Shown here piece by piece: positions 56,441-64,000 of a DNA stretch of 64,000 bases. The notes under the pieces are model-generated. The model searched no databases and was not told the origin of the DNA. It worked only from the letters and a program-made list of their open reading frames with translations. Made by a program: the position numbers and the translations under genes. This stretch comes from Doryteuthis pealeii. Its lineage: Eukaryota > Mollusca > Cephalopoda > Myopsida > Loliginidae. The first letter of the stretch is position 1; each line of letters opens with the position of its first letter. The stretch spans positions 94,160,145 through 94,224,144 of the forward strand of contig CM042141.1 of NCBI GenBank assembly GCA_023376005.1, written 5' to 3'.

Positions 56441-56665
56441 CATGTAAAGGAAAAGTTTCCATAATGTCTTTTTATATGATCTTTTTTGCCACGTTGATTT
56501 GCTGTATTTGTGTCTTGTTTTAGAATAAAACTTATTCCTTGATGATTGCTGAGGAAATGCAATGTTTTCACATCTTTATTAGTTCCTCATAAGTTATATA
56601 GTTTATTTATTCTCAACTTAGTGTTAATAGGAGGTATTTTTTTGTTTTGGTGTTATTAGTATCAT

Positions 56666-56947
56666 CAGTGATGCTGATAGCTTTTTGATTTAGTGCATCA
56701 TGGGATGCACAAATTTGATGGGTCCCGACTAAAGTTTCTTAATAAATTGTTGAGTTTTTATCTATGAACAACTAAAGCCATCTAATCCCTACCTTGTACC
56801 CCATACAGTGTAATTCATTTCCAAGAAAATATTGAAATGTATTTACAGTTAGCTGGAAATGGTTAGGGTAGAAAAAAAAACACTGGGACGCATGGTTACA
56901 ATTTTTATGCGTCAGGGATGCAGGATGAGTCCCTATCAGCATCTCTG
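56666..56947 (+). mobile_element. Family F TIR MITE, copy 4
   Basis: Complete 282-bp copy with 15-bp inverted ends CAGTGATGCTGATAG and CTATCAGCATCTCTG. The interior is collinear with copies 2 and 3. The flanking repeat is imperfect (GTATCAT/GTGTCAT). Confidence 0.85.
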
Positions 56948-56949
56948 GT

Positions 56950-57870
56950 GTCATTGTAACGCAATGGGTGCAGTGGCATCCATTAGGAGGATTCAATCCC
57001 AAATCACAAGTAGAGACGCTGTCAGTCTGAGTTAGTGACCCTCTCCACCGATGTTGTGAGTATTGATTTGAAGGAGTCTCCCTACTCAGGGTTAAAGAGT
57101 TTATGAATTGCTGCCAGTCCCTATCTCTGACATTACTCCTGGCAAGTCCTGGCAATTAAATTGACAAGTTCTGACAGATCAGAAATATCACAATTCAAAT
57201 GAATATTTAATAATAGCATTTGAGGGTTGCTTTCATTTATTGTTGTAGACTACAACTTCTCACAAGTCTTTTAAACAATCACACCCCCCTAATATATACG
57301 GCCACACATGACACTTAAGCAGGCAGAATTCTAACAGGCCAAGTCGTTTTATAGTCAATTTATATCTGTTTTGTAAAATGTTAAATCACAAACATTAGGC
57401 TAGATGGAACCATAAGTCCTCCTCAAGAAATACTGCTTCCCTGTAGTATCATCACTATCATTGCCTACAATGACCAGGGAATACATTTCATGTTGAAAAG
57501 CTTTTAATTTTTTTGTGATATAACCTGATATAGATAAATTGTTGGTGTGTTTGTTTTGTATAGCTGTATAATTTTTTAAACTATTTTTTGTTAGTTTGTT
57601 TACAATCTTTTATTATTACATTTCTGAAGAAAAAAAATGACAACCAGTTTGTATATTTTTGTAGAGTTTTAACATTTTTTCGAAACGAACATAATTGACT
57701 ATAAAACAAATCAGCCTGTTAAATTTCTGCCTGCTTATGTGACATATGGGGCCTCATATATATTAGTGGGCCTAACTTGATAGGTTTCCAATGACTGATC
57801 AGCTTAGTGAATTTCTCATCAACTTATTCAGCTAATTGACAGACCTTTTTGGTCTTTAGTTCAAATTATT
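56950..57870. other. Spacer, nothing recognised
   Basis: No family match that I can support. 57870-57945 after it is an inverted LINE-2-like tail (GGGTTTAATGACATATCAAC). Confidence 0.4.
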
Positions 57871-57989
57871 ATCACTTAGTTGGTTGTTTGGGGTTTAATG
57901 ACATATCAACCCTTGTGTGATATTCAATACCAAATCTGTTTTTTGTTTTAAATTTTTTTTTTTTTTTTTTTTACGTATATATGATTTGT

Positions 57990-58410
57990 TTAAGAAATAA
58001 TTTTCATTAACTTCATGTGCATTGATAAATACTGGTGATTGACCCTCAACCACCACCCTCTAGCACCCATATGATAAAAAGGGGAAGATGTTTGCCATGA
58101 GAGCAATTTGAATAATACTGTTGGGATAATCATATAGTTTGCTAGGACTTGACATGGCCAGCCGATTGATTGGATGGAGGCCTCTGACCACCCATCTAGG
58201 CCAAGTAAGGACCAAAGTGGAGTGTTGCATGTCACTGGACCACTTAGTACTCAGGTCACAAATTGCTCAACCACCACAATCCTGTCCTCAGCCATTATAG
58301 ATCACTACTCATGGCCAACAAGTAGCCCCATTGAAAAGAGGAGGTCTTACCCCTCTGCAGAGGTGCAGTGGGCATATTCTACAACCCCAGCTGACAGGAC
58401 TAGATAGGAG
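57990..58410 (-). repeat. Family H copy, inverted
   Basis: Reverse complement of 51490-51800: ACCACCCTCTAGCACCCATA, GACCAAAGTGGAGTGTTGCA and CCCCTCTGCAGAGGTGCAGT. Confidence 0.8.
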
Positions 58411-58419
58411 TTTTTGTGG

Positions 58420-59545
58420 TGTTGGCTATTATTTTCTTGGGGTTGATGGCCATTGCTTCCAGTTATGTATGTGTCTGTCTTCTGTTTAAACTAATTCAGA
58501 CAAACACCTGTATGTGTAGGCAGCTGGTATGATTACTGGCATCCCCAACTTCTTCTCTCTGGTCATCCCCAATTTCTTATCTCTGGTGTCATCTCCGGCT
58601 TTAGCTTTCTGTTTTTATGATTGTTTGTTCTTTTGTGCTGTCCACTGTGATTAAAAGATTTCCCCACTTTGAATGATGACCAGAATTTTCCCTCAGAATT
58701 TGAATGAGAACTGGTCCAAATTTCTCAGTTTTCAGCTCTGACCGACTAAGAAATCACTGACCTAGCATGAATGGTAACTACAGAATAGCAAGTTCAAACT
58801 TTGCTGAATGCCCCATATGTCGCACCCTTGGCAAACAGGTTGGGTAAATACAGAGGATGAATGGTAACTAGGTCAATAATGCTAAAGTTCCAGATTTTTG
58901 GGGTTAGCAGAATGGCGTCTACTAGTTGGCTATCTTCTTAGCTAATTTTCAGTTATTTTTCTTTGGATTTCATCCCCAAGTGGTTTCAATTGACCAAATT
59001 GCAGCCTATTTTTTGCCATGTCAGCTTATATGAAGTGAGCCACCCAGTTAATAATCTCACTTCTTTTTCTGCTTAACTGATAGCTGAGTTTGAATTTGAT
59101 CCTTTCTATTTCTTTTGCTCGTTCAATTTATTGTCATAGTTATCTTGCATTGGCTGTTTTTGCTCTCATCAATAATTGCCAGGTTTAGAGATGAGTAGCA
59201 ATAATTCCCCAACTGAACTCTTTGATCCTGGCCATTGACCTATGAGGTTCATCCATTCAGCATTTTGTGAAGCCCACTGTTGACATGTTCTGGGTTCCTC
59301 TGTCCTTTACATCCACCATGCTGCTACCCATGGTTTTTGGTGCTACACACTTGTATGACAATATATGAAAAAAAAGTATTCAAGTTTGTATAAGTCTTAT
59401 TATAATGGAGAGTGTGGGTTTGTCTGTCTGTAACCGAAACTATATTACTATACAAGTCATAATTCCTTTAGTTATTTACATCATGTTCTCCATTATTTTA
59501 TTCTTATTTAAACCTCAATTATTTATAAAATTGTTTTACATTACT
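58420..59545. other. Spacer, nothing recognised
   Basis: No open frame with splice support, no terminal repeats and no SINE boxes. Confidence 0.4.
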
Positions 59546-59569
59546 TACACTGTTGACCATATCTACATA

Positions 59570-59820
59570 GTATTTACCGCGTACCCCACTTGTACGGGTC
59601 AGGCACAAAGTCCCTATTAATGTGGGACCACCCACAAACCAAAGCTCATGGGGTGGCGGGTGAAAAATTGCGTCGATCCCATCAGCATTCCCCCTCAAGG
59701 GGGGTGCCTCAGGCACTGGGCAATAAACCCAGCCCTGTCCCTTTAAATCAGGTGTTGCCTGGGGGGATGGCCCCCTGGGATCGACGCCGTTAATTATATC
59801 AATGGTCCAGAGGCCGAAGC
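59570..59820. mobile_element. Family P retroposon with 22-bp target duplication
   Basis: A 251-bp GC-rich insertion lies between two exact 22-bp direct repeats (59548-59569 and 59821-59842, beginning CACTGTTGACC). Long exact duplications of this size are typical of LINE-driven retroposition. The second copy of the family is at 51135-51390. A (G)GCGTCGATCCC motif read in reverse near 59780 could be a Pol III B box, but no A box is clear. Confidence 0.92.
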
Positions 59821-59842
59821 CACTGTTGACCATATCTACATA

Positions 59843-60828
59843 CTAATAACATGCAATTGTATTTATATATACAACAAAATAGAGGTTTACAATATGAATG
59901 GGAAGGCTAATTTGCATATTGATCTTAAAAAATTGATTTTAATAAATATATGCTTAGTATTATTGATTTCTAATTGTTTGGTTTTATCTTATTGAATATG
60001 AGCAAAAATCTCTTCAATAAATCTTAAAAGAAATCCCTTAACAATAAGAAATAACTGTAATATTATTCTTTACTTCCTATTTTAACTAAACAGTTTAATT
60101 AGGAAAATTTACCAATGAAAGACGGGAGTAACGGAAAATGATGGAAGAGTTAGTTTCAAAGTTGTTCTATTTTTCAATCATACCCCCTCTGTTCAAAATC
60201 TTTTTATCTACATTCTTATTCAGTTTCAATAGCCTTTCTAATTTAATACCATATTTTATTATAACATTTAACTAAAATACTTGCACCCGGAGGGTGCATA
60301 TATTTGCTAGTCTATATAATATCCAACAAGAAAGAATAAAACAAAACATCTTCAGCATAGAATAACGCAAGGGTTGACATGCCAAAATCCAACTAACCCT
60401 CTGTTGATATGCTTTGATGATAATGATTTCTTTCATCTTATTTCTGTAGCTTTTTATCACAACTCCCAAGAATAAACTTCCAGCAAGAGTCATTCATAGT
60501 TGGTGAGTTTATTGAGGAAAAAAGAAGAAAGATAATAAATTTAAAAAAATAGTTTTCAAGACATTTCTAAATGGGCATTTAAGTTGTTGAAATGTCACTG
60601 CTGAATTATCAGATAAGACAATGAAGTGAGGGTGAGAAATGTTTTACTCTACACTTACTGGACATTTTAATTCACAGAAGAAACTTTAACAGGTCAGGAA
60701 CTTTTATTAAGGATGACAGGAGGAGGCTAAAAGTTTTCTTTTTAAATGTTTTTTTCTTACACTAATATTTAGAAATAAGTCATCATAATTTTATCTTTAT
60801 GACCTACCACACACCTCCTTTTCTAAGG

Positions 60829-60867
<39 letters not shown>

Positions 60868-60905
60868 CTATGACAGATATTGAACACTCCAAGACTAATT
60901 AAAAA
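59843..60905. other. Spacer; LINE-2 tail scrap and TA microsatellite
   Basis: 60355-60400 (ATAACGCAAGGGTTGACATG) resembles the LINE-2 tail. A (TA)n tract lies at 60829-60864. Confidence 0.5.
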
Positions 60906-60909
60906 TAAA

Positions 60910-61070
60910 ACTTGGTCCCCCACTAACTCGCTGAGCTAATGATAAGCATATATTATTACACACACACACACATGTATATGTGTAATAGTATTACACATAT
61001 ACATGCGTGTGTAATAGTATTAGTATATGTTTATCACTAGCTCACTTAGTGAGTTAGTGGTGGACCAAGT
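60910..61070. mobile_element. Palindromic foldback MITE with CA/TG core
   Basis: ACTTGGTCCCCCACTAACTC opens the left arm. The right arm, ending GAGTTAGTGGTGGACCAAGT, is its imperfect reverse complement over about 45 bp. The centre is itself palindromic: TATGTGTAATAGTATTACAC then ATA. The whole 161 bp can fold into one long hairpin. No target duplication is clear. Confidence 0.8.
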
Positions 61071-61079
61071 GTTTTTTTT

Positions 61080-61681
61080 TTTTGGTGGGGGGTTCTGGAT
61101 TGGTCAAGTGATAGAGCTGTTTTGTGTGTGTATGAACATGGTTTTGTTGGTCACACACCTGTTGTTTGTTTTTTTTGCAGCAGCAGGTGTACATTTCATT
61201 ATTATATGTAACAAACTGCCAATCTTATCAAAAAATCTATAATGAAAAAAATACTTTAAATCCCTATATTGTTCCTTTGTGTTAAGTACTTCAAGTAAAT
61301 GGATTTATTCTGGATATTCTAGATATATTTTTTATTATTTTTTATTATTTGAGGAAATCAAGTTAACATATAAAGATTTTTTTTTTCTTTTTAGATGCTA
61401 AGAAAATGAATGGAACAAGTTTTAGTAAAAATTTATTAATGATGTAATTAGAAACTGAATCACATGAATTAAGAATCGATGTTCTCTTGTGTAAAAGAAA
61501 ATTCCAGTCTTTTTTTCTTTCTTTTTTATGCATACATTTACCATGTATCCTCATGTATAGGTTTCATTTTGCAAATATAATTTTTCTGAAAAAAATGTCT
61601 GACTTATACAAGAGTAATAATTTTGTATGTTTGAAATTCAAACATAAGGACTAGGAGCAGCCCATGACTTAAAAATAAAAT

Positions 61682-61729
<48 letters not shown>

Positions 61730-61945
61730 ATAGCAAATAAGAAAACTGTATGCATAGAAAGAGTGCTCAATGCTATAATAGCAGAGCAAGTTTAAAACCT
61801 AAAATATAAGATTATAGGTACTATATTCCCTTTACTCGAATTCCATGTGTATAACACAATCCTCAGACAGGAGAATAGTAAAAAGTGGTTGGTCAAGAGA
61901 TTGTATATTTTGATGTCTGTCTCTTTCTAATATATATATTTATAT
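61080..61945. other. Spacer with TA microsatellite
   Basis: (TA)n at 61685-61727. Nothing else is recognised. Confidence 0.5.
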
Positions 61946-61949
61946 ATAT

Positions 61950-62225
61950 ATGATCAACCCTTCATCACGAGCAGGATGTGACATACAATCGATTTCTTAA
62001 GCAGAGTTTAACAGGTTTGAATTCGGTTCTCCTTCTCCTAGACTGGTAGCCTAACCAACATTAAAGAGCCCAGTCCACCCTACTATTTGCCCATAGTTGT
62101 ATGCATACCTTTCCTAAGGATATTACTGCTATGTGAAAGGAAATACAAACAGCCTCGTCCAGGATTTAAACTCAGGTTGCCGAGTCCATTTCCTATGATA
62201 ACTATTACACCACGTGCCTCCACAT
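61950..62225 (-). repeat. SINE-B copy, near full length
   Basis: GAGCAGGATGTGACATACAA to CCTATGATAACTATTACACC. The body lacks a short piece after CCCATAGTTG. Confidence 0.85.
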
Positions 62226-62489
62226 AATTCTATAAATGATTTTGTAATTATAAATTTAGAATTGATCTATACACAAGTTCAAATTCCCACAGAATATTTT
62301 CTTTCTCTCTACTTTGGTATTTATAACATTTTACATTGTTTTTCTTTTTATTAATAGTTGGGATCTGTATGTTTGCCTATTTATTGCTTATTCCTGTTTC
62401 ATAATAATCATAGAATGTAGATCCTTAAATCCAATTGGATGCCAGTTATAGTTGTGCTAGGTTGAAAATAAAGACCTGTTGGTTTTACT

Positions 62490-63145
62490 TCAGGCATGCT
62501 GGCAGCACAGATTCCTTTGCTTCTCTTTCTCACCACCTGTCCCTATCAGTCATCACTCCTAACAAGTTCTCAGTAGGACACCCAGTGTTTGCACATAGCT
62601 GAGCAATGTAAGTTTTTGCTGGTCAGCCAACACTGGTGTGTCCATATGTAGTAGTCCATAGAAGAACATTGCCTATGAATTTTTCTTTACTTCTCTAGCA
62701 GTACTCAGCATGTCTTTTTCATTTTACTTTGATGGTTTGTGAGATAGAAGGCAAATGGCCATGCAGCTGCTTTTTTTTGTGGGGTGGTACAGCCATACAG
62801 TAGCACTGACACAGTTACAGCTTAGAAGAATTTTTGCTTCATCTTATCAAAGAGATCAGATTTCCATATGATCAATAATCTGTCTATAGTAGTCCGTACC
62901 TTTTCTGTACATATTGACATTGCTCTCTGTGGATGAGATATTACTACCTAGGTAAAGTTAGTATAAAATACTAATAGGAACTGATTGGGTTAGTTAAGAT
63001 GTTTATGAAACAAATTGTATTAAAAAAGCTGCTTTTTTGCAGGGTTTGTTCAAAAGAGCATGCATGCATCCTTATGTAGTTCTCATTTAACTTTTTCTCC
63101 AGGCGTTTTGATAGTGTATGTGGTGCTGCCATACAGTAGTTTGGG
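62490..63145 (-). pseudogene. LINE-1 fragments
   Basis: 62490-63010 is a longer minus-strand relic with the LINE 3' end at the left (GCTGGCAGCACAGATTCC). 63020-63145 repeats the CTGCTTTTTTGCAGGG..TTTGTTCAA section, so two copies or an internal duplication are joined. No intact frame. Confidence 0.75.
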
Positions 63146-63299
63146 TTTTATTATTTTTTTTACCTTTTCCTGATTGGTGTACTGTTTCCTATCCAGGAAG
63201 TGCTGTAAAGCTTTGAAATAATCCAACAAAGCAGAGTTAGGAGATTAGGGTGGATGAGGTAAAACTTTCATCTCCAGAGCAAAAATCTTGTGTGTATTG

Positions 63300-63430
63300 G
63301 AGAATAGATGGATTCATACCTTTCCCAAAAAGGTATTAGTGCAAAGTAAAGCACAATCAGCCTCATCCAAGGTTTGAACTCTGGTCACTGATTCCATTTT
63401 CTATAATGATAATCATTATGCTAAGTGCTC
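63300..63430 (-). repeat. SINE-B head half
   Basis: CATACCTTTCCCAAAAAGGT to ATAATGATAATCATTATGCT in minus orientation. Confidence 0.7.
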
Positions 63431-63579
63431 CTCCAATACAAAGCCAACTATCAATGTAATCAATATCTCTTCACCTATTCTTCTTATAGAGATTATAGAT
63501 TTTTGTGTGACCAAGTAAGCAGTAAAAAATACGGTTATGACTTTCCACTTGTAACAAGTGCTTAATACTCATTTTTTTT

Positions 63580-63920
63580 TTCCTGTCCTATCAGCAGGGC
63601 TTAGAATACACAGGCTGTATCCCCTGCAGAGGCATAAGACCCTCCCCTCATTTAACAAAAAAAAGTGGGGGTATCTTGGGTATGGCACTAAACTGCAAAT
63701 GATGTCATTACTCCCAGGTTCACTCTGATTCGTGTGTTAGGGTCCCATCTAAGCGTCAAATAGATCTGTTTGAAAATTAATCATATTTGTTCAAAAATTT
63801 GTTTCAAAAATCTCTTTAGAAACAATTACACACAAAATGTAAATATGAATGCGTTTCTCTAACCTCTAGGCATAAAATAACCCTAGACAGGTTGACATGC
63901 TATTAAAATCCATTAAAAAA
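63580..63920 (+). repeat. Family H fragment followed by LINE-2 tail
   Basis: 63580-63775 matches family H (TGTATCCCCTGCAGAGGC, GTTAGGGTCCCATCT). 63855-63920 is a LINE-2 3' tail (ATAACCCTAGACAGGTTGAC). Confidence 0.75.
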
Positions 63921-64000
63921 AAATTTTTTTTTTTTCAGTCTCATCTCTGTCCAGTTAACAGTTATTGTATGAACATAAGATTTTTATCTAGTTTATCATT

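Overview
This window looks like animal nuclear DNA: AT-rich, intron-dominated and full of fossil mobile elements. There are no bacterial operons, CRISPR arrays or rRNA genes. The abundance of tRNA-derived SINEs (one with a Lys-tRNA-like head), CR1/RTE-like LINE debris and Tc1/mariner/Tigger remnants suggests a lophotrochozoan, possibly a cephalopod mollusc. That placement is inference.

The only host protein-coding gene I can support runs on the minus strand and leaves through the left edge. Three exons at 7128-7408, 2680-2751 and 52-117 have clean GT/AG borders and compatible phases. They join into the N-terminus of DZIP1/Iguana, a basal-body and Hedgehog-pathway zinc-finger protein. The start codon is in the 7128-7408 exon. 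That exon has a strong upstream acceptor, so a non-coding 5' exon must lie at higher coordinates. The best candidate is a CpG-rich segment at 44.3-45.0 kb with a minus-strand donor, an RFX X-box-like palindrome, two ETS sites and a CCAAT box. If so, 7.4-44.3 kb is DZIP1's first intron. A divergent plus-strand donor at 45021 hints at a second gene.

Layout. 0-7.4 kb: DZIP1 exons, with a 9-copy 119-bp array in an intron. 7.4-20 kb: dispersed repeats, a solo-LTR candidate, an inverted-repeat element, a compound SINE array and a 1.1-kb foldback element. 20-28 kb: a Tigger-like MITE with a nested SINE, a LINE reverse-transcriptase pseudogene, and a Tc1-like element split by a SINE. 28.0-31.6 kb: a young gag-only LTR retrotransposon. 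32-41 kb: a perfect hairpin, a 27-copy 133-bp minisatellite and a mariner relic. 41.5-47.5 kb: the least repetitive part, holding the promoter candidate. 47.5-64 kb: SINEs, LINE tails, TIR MITEs and simple repeats.

The main pattern is nesting and amplification. Both large tandem arrays arose inside dispersed elements that exist elsewhere in the window with a single copy of the unit. Several insertions have target-site duplications or an empty-site relative inside the window. I did not find a convincing undescribed multi-gene system.
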